DNA of 64,000 nucleotides. Origin: Cerasicoccus sp. TK19100 (lineage in GTDB: Bacteria; Verrucomicrobiota; Verrucomicrobiia; Opitutales; Cerasicoccaceae). A model generated the notes under the pieces. It made no database searches. It saw only the letters and a program-made list of their open reading frames with translations, and had not been told where the DNA came from. Made by a program: the position numbers and the translations under genes. Shown piece by piece: positions 1 through 9,477 of the stretch. The stretch covers positions 310,001 to 374,000 of the forward strand of contig NZ_JAPWDU010000004.1 in the NCBI RefSeq assembly GCF_027257155.1. The letters run 5' to 3'. Numbering within the stretch: the first letter of the stretch is position 1; every line of letters begins with the position of its first letter.

Positions 1-428
1 GTGACGTCGCGCTTTTTGTTATACTCATTAACGAGGTCGCGCAAGGTAACCAGAACGGAAAGCTGCCCGCTGTAGGCACCCATCAAGTGCGCGCGCGCTT
101 CGGCATCGGAACCGGCCGCCATCGCGGCATCCAGCTTAGCCAAAATCTTGGCCATCTCTTCCAGACTACTGTTGGACAAAAGCAAACGCGTGCGCTTTAA
201 GTCCTCCACCTGATCGCCGGCTAGCCCATTGCGCTCGTATTCCAAAATGATCGCGTCGAGCTGCTGAATGATTTGCTGCGTCCGCTCACGCAAACGCTGC
301 TGATCCATCTTTTTATCGCTCAGGACTGGCTTGGCCGGAACGCTCGCGGGTGCCTCCTGAGCATAGCCAAAAATGGGCGCAAAAAGGCAAAGCATCAGGA
401 GTAACCAACGGCGGGGAAAAGTTTTCAT
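1..428 (-). CDS. Exported protein of the BatA-type operon (3' end missing)
   Basis: The frame opens with ATG at 428 and stays open to the window edge, so about 142 N-terminal residues are visible. It begins with a signal peptide (MKTFPRRW, then a leucine-rich core ending FGYAQ). The rest is charged and helical, rich in Lys, Arg, Gln and Leu, and looks coiled-coil-like. It is the last visible gene of the minus-strand chain moxR-DUF58-batA-VWA-membrane protein, so it probably works in the same envelope complex. I recognise no family. A role as periplasmic coiled-coil partner of the upstream membrane proteins is inference from position. Confidence 0.7.
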   Translation of the reverse strand, partial: MKTFPRRWLLLMLCLFAPIFGYAQEAPASVPAKPVLSDKKMDQQRLRERTQQIIQQLDAIILEYERNGLAGDQVEDLKRTRLLLSNSSLEEMAKILAKLDAAMAAGSDAEARAHLMGAYSGQLSVLVTLRDLVNEYNKKRDV

Positions 429-479
429 AGTGTATAACATGTATGCTTAGGGCAAAAGGTCAAGAATGGTCCGGGGTGC

Positions 480-2225
480 CTATTCCTTCCGCTCAATGAT
501 TTTGCCCAGCTCCTGGCTCGTCTCACGCTGGCCGCTGGCCACGCCGGAAATCTGGTTAAACTTGTCCAGCACGCGGTTGACGAGCTCCGCCTGCTTTTCC
601 TCGGGGGTGACCACGCGGGCCACAAACCGGCGGCTCGCGCTACTGCCCGGTCCGGTAATGTCGTTGGTATCAGTCGCGACGACCCAATATTCGATGATGT
701 CGTTGATGGACAAATCCAGTTCGCCCAACGGCCAGTCGTAGCGGTTGTGCACCGAAGCACCGGGCTGTGCGCCGAGGTCCAACTCGAAGGACTGCTCGTC
801 GCCGCGATTGATTGAGTAATGGAGCTCAACCTTGCCGAGGCGGTTGTCATCCGTGGCCTTGAAGCTAAGCAACATGTTGGCATCCGGCGTGACGAGTTGC
901 TGGATTTCGATCGGGAAAACGATGTCGATGGTCGGTGCTTGGTCTTCAATAATTCGGACCGGATAGGCCGGCGTCGCAGTCGAGGGAACGCCTGCTTCGT
1001 CAAACACGCGGACGCTGACACCGGTCAGGCCCTCAAGCGGAATGTCCACCGAGCCGCGAGCCTGGCTGTCGTTAGCGCCTACAACTTCCATCGGCACCTT
1101 TTGGCCGAGACCAGCCTGGTGAATGTCTCCGCCAGACAGCTCCTGGTTAGAATTTGCAATCAGTTCCAGCTTACCGCCGGGCAGCACATCCAGCTCTTGC
1201 AAGGATAGTGTGCGGGTGCGTTTGCCCGTGTAAGGTGGTGGCGTGTAGCGGGCCTCAACCTTGAGCAGCACCGGCTTGTCCTTGGTGCGCACGGTGTAAG
1301 TTTCACTTTGGCCGTCGCCCGCAAAAACAGTATACTCAAAAGACTCCGGCACGGACTCCAGCATCCGGTGGAAGATCCGCGGATCGCTCTCGGAAACCAT
1401 GATCGGGAACTCCATGCTCCGGCCCGATTCGTAGTCAATTTCAATGGTACCACCTTCCGGGATCACACCCTCGGTGCGGACTTGGATATCGAGGTCGTCG
1501 CCAAAGCCGATCACAGTATCGCCGGTGATGCCGTAAATCATCGTTTTGCGCGGCACGGGCTCCCACGAGAGCAAGGCGCGGCGCATTAAGGCCAAACCAG
1601 TGTCGCCGGCGAGCACAAAACCCGTCACCGCCGCCGCAGTAATAAAGAGCCCGCGCAAGAACATCTTGCCCGCTTCTTTCAACGGCACCGCCGGTCCAAA
1701 CTTCGTCTCCTGGGCCATGGTCTCGGTCTGCTCGTTGAGCGCACGCACCATGCTAACGGCGGTATTCGCGCCCAAGGCACCAGGCTGATTGAGCTGCAGA
1801 GTGGAGATGAGTCGCGACTTTAATTCCGGGTTCGCGCGCTCGACCAACAGCGCCGCCTCTTCGTCCGAAGGCGGATGTTTAAACGGCCAGATGACAAACT
1901 TATAAAACGCGCCGCCAATGAACAGGATCTCCGCAACCAGCGCCAGGAACCGCAGGAACCACGGCATGACCAGCCACCAGTCAATGAAGCAGCGCAGGGC
2001 AAAGAACGCCAGGAATACTGCCGCGACCAGCGACAGTCCATACAGCGCTCGCTCAAACAGATAGCGTTTGCGCACGCCGTCGATCTTACCGATGAAGCCG
2101 AACTCGCGGTTCTCCAAATGCACGGGACGCGTCGGCGCGGGGGGCGTCAGCTTCGGGCGCGCTTCCCAGCGTCGCTTGGCCTCGGCGCTTACTTTGCGAT
2201 ACAGAGCTTGTAGTTTTTCCTTCAT
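480..2225 (-). CDS. Large membrane-anchored protein of the BatA/MoxR operon (DUF4175-like)
   Basis: This 581-residue protein has a basic N-terminus, two hydrophobic helices at about residues 60-82 and 92-114, and a long extracytoplasmic region that looks beta-rich, with repeated Ig-like stretches. This layout resembles DUF4175-type proteins encoded beside BatA genes in Bacteroidota, Planctomycetota and Verrucomicrobiota; that link is from recall of the gene neighbourhood, not an alignment. Its ATG (2223-2225) lies one base after the stop of the upstream gene, so translation is probably coupled. The function is unknown; an envelope scaffold is the likeliest role. Confidence 0.6.
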   Translation of the reverse strand: MKEKLQALYRKVSAEAKRRWEARPKLTPPAPTRPVHLENREFGFIGKIDGVRKRYLFERALYGLSLVAAVFLAFFALRCFIDWWLVMPWFLRFLALVAEILFIGGAFYKFVIWPFKHPPSDEEAALLVERANPELKSRLISTLQLNQPGALGANTAVSMVRALNEQTETMAQETKFGPAVPLKEAGKMFLRGLFITAAAVTGFVLAGDTGLALMRRALLSWEPVPRKTMIYGITGDTVIGFGDDLDIQVRTEGVIPEGGTIEIDYESGRSMEFPIMVSESDPRIFHRMLESVPESFEYTVFAGDGQSETYTVRTKDKPVLLKVEARYTPPPYTGKRTRTLSLQELDVLPGGKLELIANSNQELSGGDIHQAGLGQKVPMEVVGANDSQARGSVDIPLEGLTGVSVRVFDEAGVPSTATPAYPVRIIEDQAPTIDIVFPIEIQQLVTPDANMLLSFKATDDNRLGKVELHYSINRGDEQSFELDLGAQPGASVHNRYDWPLGELDLSINDIIEYWVVATDTNDITGPGSSASRRFVARVVTPEEKQAELVNRVLDKFNQISGVASGQRETSQELGKIIERKE

Positions 2226-2226
2226 C

Positions 2227-4671
2227 CTACTTGAGCCCCGTGAGTTTGCGGATGAGCCACTCGGTGCCCATCATCCCGATTAACAACATGAAGAAAAGCG
2301 GCGACGACCATACGTCGACATCGATCAGCGACTTCACCGTCTCCGACTCGGAGTCGAGGATATCCGGCAGTTCAGCCAAGTCTTCCTCGCGGAAGAATCG
2401 ACCACCCGAGGCCTCAGCCATGCGCTCCATCAGGGGCGCGTTCATGGCGGTTTCACCGAGCTCGAATTGCGCGTCGGAGACCAGTGCTTCGACCTTAGCG
2501 GTCTCGTCGTGATCAAGCGACAGCGTGTAAGTGCCCGGGCGTGCTGCAAGGAATGACGCCTCGTAGAAGCCCGCCTGCTCTCCCGCCGGTTGCAGGAAAA
2601 TTTGCGATGTGGTGGGCATGCCCGCGTCGGCTGAATCCGGCGAAGCTTGGTAACGCAAAGTTGCCGAAACCTGTGCATCGTTGTAAGGGCGATAGCCTGG
2701 CTTAAACAGACGGCCAAACACCTTCACCCGATCACCCGCCACGTAGTCGTTGCGCTCCATGTTCAGTTGGCTGAGCGAGGAGGATGTCAACAGCCGACTC
2801 ATAGCCATGCGCTGCACCACCTGGCTCCAGAAGCCCCAATACGGGTTGCCGCCCCGCAGAGCGCGCCAGCGCCAGAAGTTGTCCGTGCCCAGGTAAAGAC
2901 AGGACCCGAGGCCAAAGCCTTGCAGCGCGATCACCGGCATTTTGCCAAAGCGCGTTGCCCGCAGGAGGGATGGATCGACGGCGAGCACTTCCGTGGTTGG
3001 CTTGGCCTGCGTCACCGGCGACACCCAATAAATCGGCGGCAGCTGCTGCCAGTATTCCGCGTTTTCATCGGGCATCGGCAGGAACTGCAGCATCGGGTTA
3101 CGTGAACCGGCGGCCGTCAGCTCCAGGTTAATCGGCTGGTCAAAATATGAGCCCACAGACTGCAAATTTGCACCGGATTGAAACTCAATCGGGACCAGAT
3201 CCGAAAGCGGCGTGCCGAGGTAATTCCATGGGTTATTTTCGCGCCCGGCGAGCAGGATCAAGCCGCCGCCAAACTGCGACACCCAGTCCTGCATCGACTG
3301 CATGGCACTGTCGCCCATGACAGCCGGCGGCAGGTCGCCCAGAATGATGATATCGTATTCAAAGAGCTTTTCGCGGTCGGTCGGGAACTCCGTGATGTAG
3401 TGCGAGCCCTCGCCTTGCGCCATGGCGGGCGAAGCGCCGTTTAAGAAGATATCCAGATCGATCCGGCGGTCACGGCCCAGCGCGGCTTCGAGGTAGCGGA
3501 ACTCCCAGCGCGGCATGTTCTCCGCCAGCAGCACATTGATCTTGGAATCGATCACGCGGACACGTTGCTTGCGCGAATTGTTCTCCTGACTCGTCTCATC
3601 GCTGCGTGGGTCGATACGCGCCTCCAGCGTATATTCGCCGACCTCAGTGGGCAGCCAATTAAGCGTGGTTGTCTGCTCGTTTCCGGTAAATGTCACGTCC
3701 TCGCCGTCGACAATCTTGCCGTTCACGAAGAGCGCCAAGTTCGCGCGCTGGCCCGCCAAGCCCTGCCCCCGGAAGCGAATCGTAGCGTTGACCTCGTCTT
3801 CCACTGTGACCACCTCGGGCACGTAAAGATTGTTCACGACGATATCCAGCGGCTCGGTGATGCCGACGCCGTAAAAGTAGAGCGGCGCCTTGTCCTGCGA
3901 GGCCGATGCGGCGGCGGCCATCGGCGGCATGCCGCCGTTGCTCGCGCCGTCGGTCATGAGCAGCATGCCTGCCAGTGGTTGCCCGCGCTTGCGGTCGAGC
4001 ATCTCGCGCACCGCGCTGCCCATCTGCGTGCGCGGACTTTCCGCAACCAGATCGCTCAAGGTATTCGCGCCAGCCTCATTCGTTTCGAGCGGATTAGAAA
4101 TCTCCGACACCTGCTCATTGAAGGTGAAGAATACCAAGTCGAACTTTTCATCGAGGCGCGGGATCAGGTCGATGTCTTCATTGCTGAGCACCTCGCGAAT
4201 TACGTCCATACGCGGCACGGCGGAGTATTTATCCGGATTGCCCGTGACGCCCTGATTCAGCCCGCGGTCGGCATTTAAATCACCCTTGGCAATGGCGGCG
4301 CGCACGAGGTCTTCCTGCCGGATGCGCACGTCGGCAATGTTGCTCGACGAACTGGTGTCGATGCCAATCAACAACGTGCGGCGAATCGTTCCTTCGACCG
4401 TCAATTGCAGCACCGGTCGCTGAATCAAAAGCAGCATCAGCGCGATGGCACCAATGCGCAACAGCGTCAGCACCGTGCGGCGGAATTTGCTCATCTTACG
4501 CTGCGTGTGGCGGTAGCTCCAGATCGCCAAGCCGAAGAGCGCGATGGAAAGGAAAATCATCGTCCAATTACCAAGTGGACTGCGCAGCACCAACTCTGCG
4601 CCGGCGAGCTCACCGGCTTGTTCCGGTGAGAGCCCGAGGAGGAAGGCAATGATCTGGTTGACGATATCCAC
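2227..4671 (-). CDS. VWA / glutamine-amidotransferase-like membrane protein
   Basis: An 814-residue membrane protein of the large BatA-neighbour type. Two N-terminal membrane helices lie at about 35-53 and 66-84. A von Willebrand A-like domain starts near residue 99, with a MIDAS-like DTSSS at 105-109 and a later LLMTDGAS strand. An Ig-like segment follows, then a class I glutamine-amidotransferase-like fold around 430-500 (YDIIILGDLPP, GGGLILLAG) with no obvious catalytic Cys-His pair. A single C-terminal helix anchors the end near 790. Such proteins are thought to form protein-interaction complexes with MoxR ATPases. The start lies 3 bases downstream of the batA-like stop, which indicates one operon. 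Confidence 0.8.
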   Translation of the reverse strand: MDIVNQIIAFLLGLSPEQAGELAGAELVLRSPLGNWTMIFLSIALFGLAIWSYRHTQRKMSKFRRTVLTLLRIGAIALMLLLIQRPVLQLTVEGTIRRTLLIGIDTSSSSNIADVRIRQEDLVRAAIAKGDLNADRGLNQGVTGNPDKYSAVPRMDVIREVLSNEDIDLIPRLDEKFDLVFFTFNEQVSEISNPLETNEAGANTLSDLVAESPRTQMGSAVREMLDRKRGQPLAGMLLMTDGASNGGMPPMAAAASASQDKAPLYFYGVGITEPLDIVVNNLYVPEVVTVEDEVNATIRFRGQGLAGQRANLALFVNGKIVDGEDVTFTGNEQTTTLNWLPTEVGEYTLEARIDPRSDETSQENNSRKQRVRVIDSKINVLLAENMPRWEFRYLEAALGRDRRIDLDIFLNGASPAMAQGEGSHYITEFPTDREKLFEYDIIILGDLPPAVMGDSAMQSMQDWVSQFGGGLILLAGRENNPWNYLGTPLSDLVPIEFQSGANLQSVGSYFDQPINLELTAAGSRNPMLQFLPMPDENAEYWQQLPPIYWVSPVTQAKPTTEVLAVDPSLLRATRFGKMPVIALQGFGLGSCLYLGTDNFWRWRALRGGNPYWGFWSQVVQRMAMSRLLTSSSLSQLNMERNDYVAGDRVKVFGRLFKPGYRPYNDAQVSATLRYQASPDSADAGMPTTSQIFLQPAGEQAGFYEASFLAARPGTYTLSLDHDETAKVEALVSDAQFELGETAMNAPLMERMAEASGGRFFREEDLAELPDILDSESETVKSLIDVDVWSSPLFFMLLIGMMGTEWLIRKLTGLK

Positions 4672-4674
4672 GGC

Positions 4675-6864
4675 TTAACGGGAGCGGCTGGACCGCTGGG
4701 CGAGAATGGTTTCGATGATGAGAAAAAGGAATGCGAGAAGGATGAAAATACCGGTCAACTCAGTGCCTGCCCGCTGGGCCTGCATCTGGCCGCGAAGGTC
4801 GGCACCCTGCTCCCAGGTGACGACTTGCACCGCCTCGCTGAGCAGCTCCTTTTGCTGGTCGGAAATCAGCTCGGGACGCGACTCGGTGGGATCGAATTGC
4901 ACGGCGAACTTCAGCACTGTTTCGGGCTGCGTGTTTAACACGACCTGGTAGCCGCCTGCCAGGCGCACGTCGGAGATGCGCAGGCTGGCCTGGCCGTCAA
5001 TCAGCTCGACCGTTTCCACGACTTCAAAGGGCACATCACGCTCGTCGATGTTCGTTACGGTCGCCGTGGCGTCGACGTAGCTATCGCTCAGGTTGAGCAT
5101 AAACGGCTGGCCCGCGCGGATGTTTAACCGGTCGTCCTGACTCTGAATCATGTAACCGATCGCGCGGTGCAAAAACGGCAGGTAAACTGCGCGCAGCGCA
5201 AAGTCATTCCAGCGCGTATCCGCGGTGCTGCCAAAGAGCACCACACGACCATCGCCATAGGCGCGCTCCATGATCGCGGGCTGCCCGTCGCTGTAGCTGA
5301 CGACTGTTACCGGCTTGCCGGCCAGTCGCAACGCTTCGGGGCGCAGGCGTGGACGCTCCTCTTCCGGTGGCCAGGCAGAGGGGACCAGTTCCGCGCGTTG
5401 ATAAAAAACAGCAGTGTTCAACGAGCCCTGCCCACCGGTGAAAATCGCCGGTATCGGGTGCTCCGGCTGGCTGGCGTCAAAGCTGTAAACCTGCCCGGCT
5501 ACCTCCTCGCTTTCATAAACGCTGGCGGGCAAAATCGCATACTCGTCAAAGAGCACATCGTTGTAAAAACCTTCATCGGTGTTTGGTCCGGGGAAGATCA
5601 ACAGCCCGCCACCATTGCGCAGGAAATCCGCGAGGCTCGACACCAGCGCACTGGATAAGTTGGCCACATCTGACAGCACCACGATGTCGGCGCGGGCGAG
5701 ATTGGCGGCGCGGAAATTCTTGGCGCTTACTTCTTCGACTTGGATGTAGAAATCCTTCTTGCGCGAATCCGGCACCGGTTGCAGCGCGTTCTTGAGGAAG
5801 AAGAGCGAGCGATCCTTTTCGTCGCGCGCTTCGGTTCCTTCAACGAGCAACACATCGATAGTATCGTGCGCCTGGAGGGCGATGGAGCGCTGGTCGTCGG
5901 CCTTGAGGCGGTCAGCGGGAATAGATGCAGTGACCGTATGATAGCCGTCCTTCGCCAGCCGCGCATCCATGGAAACGACTTTGGACTGACCAGGCTCGAT
6001 CAGCTCGATCACGGCGTCGTTAATCGGCGCACCGCCATTGAGCGACAGGTAAACATTCGTGTTGCGCGCCTCGGTGTTGCCGTAGTTAGTCACCTCTACG
6101 TAGAAGCGAACCGGGCGGCGCGTCGAGACGAGTTCGGAGTCCGGTCGCAGCATGCTGACGCCGAGATTCGGCTCGGTCCCCTGCCCCAGGAATATCATCG
6201 ACGCCGGGAAGCGCGCCTCCGCCGTTTCGAGCGTGTTGATGATCTGCGTGAAGTCGCGGAAACCAAGACTCTGGCCGTCGGTTAAAATATAGAGCTCACC
6301 CTTCGCGCCCTGGTCGGAAGTCAGCAAATCAATGGCGCTGGTTAGCGGGCTGGCGAGGTTCGTCGACTGGCTGGTGGCCGGGTAATTGCGCAGCGTGCTG
6401 CGGACGAGTGACATGTCCTGCGTCGGCACGGAGATCGCGGGCTCCAGATCATCCGAGGCGAGGAAAATAGCGGCTTTGGACCCCGTGGGCAGCGAGTCGA
6501 TAATCGCCTCACCGGCTTCCCGCGCACGGTCGCGGCGGGTGTCCACGCCGTTGCTGGTGTCCATGCTGTAGGAGTTGTCGATGACCAGAATGGCATTCGT
6601 GCTGGAGAGGCCCAGGAAGTTGTCACCGGGCAAGACCGGACGCGCGAGCGCAAGCGTGATCATGAGGATGATCAGGCAGCGAATGAGCAGCAGCAAGAGG
6701 TCCTCGATGCGCAGCTTTTTCTGGTGCTGTTCGTGGCTCTTTTTCAGGAACTGCATGGCCGCCCACTTCGTCTTTTCGATGCGGGTGCGGTTGAGTAGTT
6801 CCAGCAGAATGGGGATGGCGATCGCCGATGCTCCGAACAACAACGCGCCATTGAGAAATGTCAT
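4675..6864 (-). CDS. BatA-type protein (aerotolerance-like N-terminus, VWA domain)
   Basis: This 729-residue protein opens with the two-helix BatA N-terminal domain: helix 1 at 1-22, the LLELLNR and WAAMQFLKKS motifs, and helix 2 at about 55-76 followed by ALARPVL. A VWA domain follows with an intact DxSxS (DNSYS, 96-100). Next come a CARDB/Ig-like segment, an amidotransferase-like segment (ADIVVLSDVANL, NGGGLLIFPGPN) and a C-terminal helix ending in RSSRSR. In Bacteroides, BatA proteins were linked to oxygen tolerance; here the role is best described as an envelope VWA complex driven by MoxR. It sits downstream of the DUF58 gene across a 182-bp repeat-bearing gap. Confidence 0.87.
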   Translation of the reverse strand: MTFLNGALLFGASAIAIPILLELLNRTRIEKTKWAAMQFLKKSHEQHQKKLRIEDLLLLLIRCLIILMITLALARPVLPGDNFLGLSSTNAILVIDNSYSMDTSNGVDTRRDRAREAGEAIIDSLPTGSKAAIFLASDDLEPAISVPTQDMSLVRSTLRNYPATSQSTNLASPLTSAIDLLTSDQGAKGELYILTDGQSLGFRDFTQIINTLETAEARFPASMIFLGQGTEPNLGVSMLRPDSELVSTRRPVRFYVEVTNYGNTEARNTNVYLSLNGGAPINDAVIELIEPGQSKVVSMDARLAKDGYHTVTASIPADRLKADDQRSIALQAHDTIDVLLVEGTEARDEKDRSLFFLKNALQPVPDSRKKDFYIQVEEVSAKNFRAANLARADIVVLSDVANLSSALVSSLADFLRNGGGLLIFPGPNTDEGFYNDVLFDEYAILPASVYESEEVAGQVYSFDASQPEHPIPAIFTGGQGSLNTAVFYQRAELVPSAWPPEEERPRLRPEALRLAGKPVTVVSYSDGQPAIMERAYGDGRVVLFGSTADTRWNDFALRAVYLPFLHRAIGYMIQSQDDRLNIRAGQPFMLNLSDSYVDATATVTNIDERDVPFEVVETVELIDGQASLRISDVRLAGGYQVVLNTQPETVLKFAVQFDPTESRPELISDQQKELLSEAVQVVTWEQGADLRGQMQAQRAGTELTGIFILLAFLFLIIETILAQRSSRSR

Positions 6865-6879
6865 GGCGTGGGGGAGAAA

Positions 6880-7022
6880 AAGGTTCGAAGGTTCGTAGGT
6901 TTGTAAGTTCGAAAGTTTAAAAGGTAGGGCGCAGTCTCCATTCGACGATGCTCATGGCAGGCTTGACAAGCCGCTGCGCCTGACTGGCGCTTAGCCTTGG
7001 CTGCCATAGAAAGTTCGAACTC
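6880..7022. repeat. Intergenic repeats: TTCGAA-type run and TAGGGCGC-type fragment
   Basis: Between the DUF58 and batA-like genes lies a run of GGTTCGAAGG / AAGTTCGAAAG motifs (about 6880-6920). It is followed by TAGGGCGCAGTCTCC at 6925-6939, a self-complementary GGCTTGACAAGCC, and a final AAAGTTCGAAC near 7010. The first motif recurs at 25972, 26850 and 51985; the second is one arm of the perfect inverted repeat at 34853-34939. The region is non-coding on both strands. Confidence 0.75.
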
Positions 7023-7046
7023 TGTATTGCAAAGCAAGCTCATCGT

Positions 7047-8024
7047 CTAGTGGCGACCGGTTACGCGGAGGCGGGTGGCGAGGTAGCGGTTCAGGACTTC
7101 ACCGACGGGCTCGCCCGTGTTGCAAAGCTCATAGTTGATATCGAACTGCTCGCAGCCGATGCGGATTTGCTTGAGGAATTTTTGCACCTCTTCCTGGTAA
7201 CTCTTGCGGATGGCGTGCGGCTGCAGGGTAAGCTTTTCCTCCACCTCCAGGCCCTCAAATTCGACCGTGCCCTCGAAGGGGAAATCGATTTCGTAGGGGT
7301 CGAGCACATGGAACACGATCACCTCGTGCTTGCGGAAAGCCAAATGGCGCAGGCCGTCGAGCACCTCTTCGATGTCGTCAAAGAAGTCGCTGATGATAAT
7401 CGTGATCCCCGCCGCCTTGAGCTGGTTCGCATAGCTGTGGAGCACCTCGCCGATCTTGGATTGGTCGCTGGGCTCGAAGTTCGCGATCAGCTCGCAGACG
7501 TTGCTCATCGCGCGCGGATTGGTCGTCTTCGGGTAGAAGGCGCGCGTCTCGGTGTCGAACACGCCGAGCTGCAGGCTGTTGCGCTCGTTAACGATCAGGT
7601 AGCATAGGACCGCCGCCAAAATGCGCCCGTAATCGAGCTTGGTGGTGTCGCCGGAGCCATACTGCATGGACTGCGAGCCATCAAGCAGCACGCAGCCGTC
7701 GAAGTTCGTTTCCTGCTCGTATTGCTTGATCAGGTGGCGCTCGGTGCGGCCATAGACCTTCCAGTCCATGTGGCGCATGTCGTCGCCTGCCACGTATTCG
7801 CGGTGCTGGTGGAACTCGATCGCAAATCCGGTAAAGGGCGACTTGTAGCGGCCGGCCATCGCCCCTTCCACCACCTTGCGCGCGTGCATGCCCAGGGCCT
7901 CGGCCTTGGTCAGCGTTTGCGGCTCCAGCAATTTCCCCTCGGCGGTATCGGCCTTTTTCTTCGGGCCGGTGCCGGGGACCTTGATGGAGGTCATGCGGTC
8001 TTTAAGCTTTTTCTTAAAAGCCAT
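7047..8024 (-). CDS. DUF58 domain protein (MoxR-associated)
   Basis: A 325-residue soluble protein with the DUF58 signature: REYVAGDDMRHMDWKVYGRT at about 76-94, then a VWA-like fold with DGSQSM at 115-120 and a second strand, TIIISDFFDD. Members of this family are encoded beside MoxR ATPases and BatA proteins and are thought to be MoxR partners that recognise substrates through the VWA fold. The gene follows moxR by about 40 bp on the same strand. Length and motif order are typical. No membrane helix is visible, so it should be cytoplasmic. Confidence 0.9.
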   Translation of the reverse strand: MAFKKKLKDRMTSIKVPGTGPKKKADTAEGKLLEPQTLTKAEALGMHARKVVEGAMAGRYKSPFTGFAIEFHQHREYVAGDDMRHMDWKVYGRTERHLIKQYEQETNFDGCVLLDGSQSMQYGSGDTTKLDYGRILAAVLCYLIVNERNSLQLGVFDTETRAFYPKTTNPRAMSNVCELIANFEPSDQSKIGEVLHSYANQLKAAGITIIISDFFDDIEEVLDGLRHLAFRKHEVIVFHVLDPYEIDFPFEGTVEFEGLEVEEKLTLQPHAIRKSYQEEVQKFLKQIRIGCEQFDINYELCNTGEPVGEVLNRYLATRLRVTGRH

Positions 8025-8063
8025 GCAGCAAGCTTTGCGATAGAAAGTAAATCAACCGCAGGC

Positions 8064-9227
8064 TTACGCCTTGGGCACGGTCTTGAGGATGTGCTCGATC
8101 AACGATTCCGACGTGATGCCTTCGCTCTGCGCCGAGAAGTTCGGCGAGATACGGTGACGCATGACGGGTAACGCCACGGCAGCAACATCGTCCACGCTCA
8201 CGTAGAAATTACCACGCAGCAGCGCGTAGGCCTTGGCGGCGGCAATCAGCGAAATACTGGCACGCGGACCCGCACCCCATCCGAGGTATTTGCGGGCCCA
8301 GTCGTCCGTCGCCTTCGGGTCTTTCGAGGCGCGCGTCATGCGGACAACCTTCTCGGCGTAGGCAAAGACGTGGTCGGCAACCGGCACACGCTTCACCGTT
8401 TTTTGGAGCTGAATAATCGTCTCCTCGTCGAGGATCGCATGGACCTCTTCGCCCGACGGGCTGGAGGCGCGCTTCATGATTTCGATTTCCTCGTCCGTGT
8501 CGGGATAGTCGACATTGATCAGGAACATGAAGCGGTCCAACTGCGCTTCCGGCAGCGTGTAGGTGCCCTCTTGCTCCAGCGGGTTCTGCGTGGCCAACAC
8601 GAAGAACGGGCTCGGCAGCGTATGCACCTCACCGCCGACGGTGACCTGGCGCTCCTGCATCGCTTCGAGCAACGCGGCCTGGGTCTTGGGCGGGGTTCGG
8701 TTAATTTCGTCGGCGAGGACGATATTCGCGAAAATCGGCCCCTTGAGGAAGCGGAACTGCCGCTCGCCGGTCTCGGGATTTGTCGCCATGACTTCCGTGC
8801 CGGTGATGTCCGACGGCATGAGGTCCGGCGTGAACTGCACGCGCTTAAAAGACAGGTGGAGCGTCTTGGCGAGCGTCGAGATGAGCAGCGTCTTCGCCAG
8901 ACCGGGCACGCCCATCAGGAGCGCATGGTTCTTGGTGAAGATCGCCATCAGCACCTGGTCGATCACGTAGTCCTGCCCGACGATGACTTTGCCCAGCTCC
9001 TGCTTGATCGCGGCATAGCCATTGCGGAGCGTTTCGAGCGCCTCCATGTCTTCGTCGGAGGCTTGCTGCATTGCCTGCTCGGCAAATTGCTCCTCATACT
9101 CGGCAACGGCCTCATCGGTCGCGGCCGCGTCGTATTCGCCCTCGGGCGATTCTTCGTATTGGGTAGCGTCTTGTTCCTCCCAGGCCTCTTGGCCTTCGGA
9201 GTCAATGTCGTCAGAGTGTTTTGCCAT
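8064..9227 (-). CDS. moxR: MoxR-family AAA+ ATPase
   Basis: A 387-residue AAA+ ATPase. After an acidic N-terminal extension of about 65 residues it shows Walker A GVPGLAKT (106-113), Walker B NIVLADEINR (about 167-176), the sensor stretch ATQNPLEQEGTYTLPEAQLDRF, and the C-terminal AAA lid. MoxR proteins act as chaperone-like ATPases with VWA partners, which are the next genes downstream. I chose the ATG at 9227; an upstream TTG at 9281 would add residues unlike the family. The acidic, glutamate-rich extension is longer than in most MoxR proteins. This is the first gene of the operon and is divergent from the CsgG-like gene at 9478. Confidence 0.93.
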   Translation of the reverse strand: MAKHSDDIDSEGQEAWEEQDATQYEESPEGEYDAAATDEAVAEYEEQFAEQAMQQASDEDMEALETLRNGYAAIKQELGKVIVGQDYVIDQVLMAIFTKNHALLMGVPGLAKTLLISTLAKTLHLSFKRVQFTPDLMPSDITGTEVMATNPETGERQFRFLKGPIFANIVLADEINRTPPKTQAALLEAMQERQVTVGGEVHTLPSPFFVLATQNPLEQEGTYTLPEAQLDRFMFLINVDYPDTDEEIEIMKRASSPSGEEVHAILDEETIIQLQKTVKRVPVADHVFAYAEKVVRMTRASKDPKATDDWARKYLGWGAGPRASISLIAAAKAYALLRGNFYVSVDDVAAVALPVMRHRISPNFSAQSEGITSESLIEHILKTVPKA

Positions 9228-9477
9228 GTGGGGGATGTTCAGGGGGTTGAACGTTAAATAAAGCCAATGACAGTGGGTCAAAAACGTAACACACAGTCAA
9301 GCAGAGTTTATATCACATGTTAGACTGACTTTTCACGATAAACTTGATCTTCTCAAAAACCACATCGAGTCATCCCGGGCTAAATCGCATTACCGTCGTC
9401 TGGTATCGGTAAATTTCGGCACGACGAAAACGCACTTTCCTTTTGCCAGAGGCGGTTTGTTGATTACGCTGTGATTC
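9228..9477. promoter_or_regulatory. Divergent intergenic region moxR / CsgG-like gene
   Basis: This 250-bp AT-richer spacer separates two divergent operons and must hold both promoters. I see no convincing -35/-10 pair, no terminator and no clear palindrome. One weak inverted pair, CGTCGT and ACGACG, lies near 9392-9428. Neither start codon has a good Shine-Dalgarno sequence. Confidence 0.4.
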
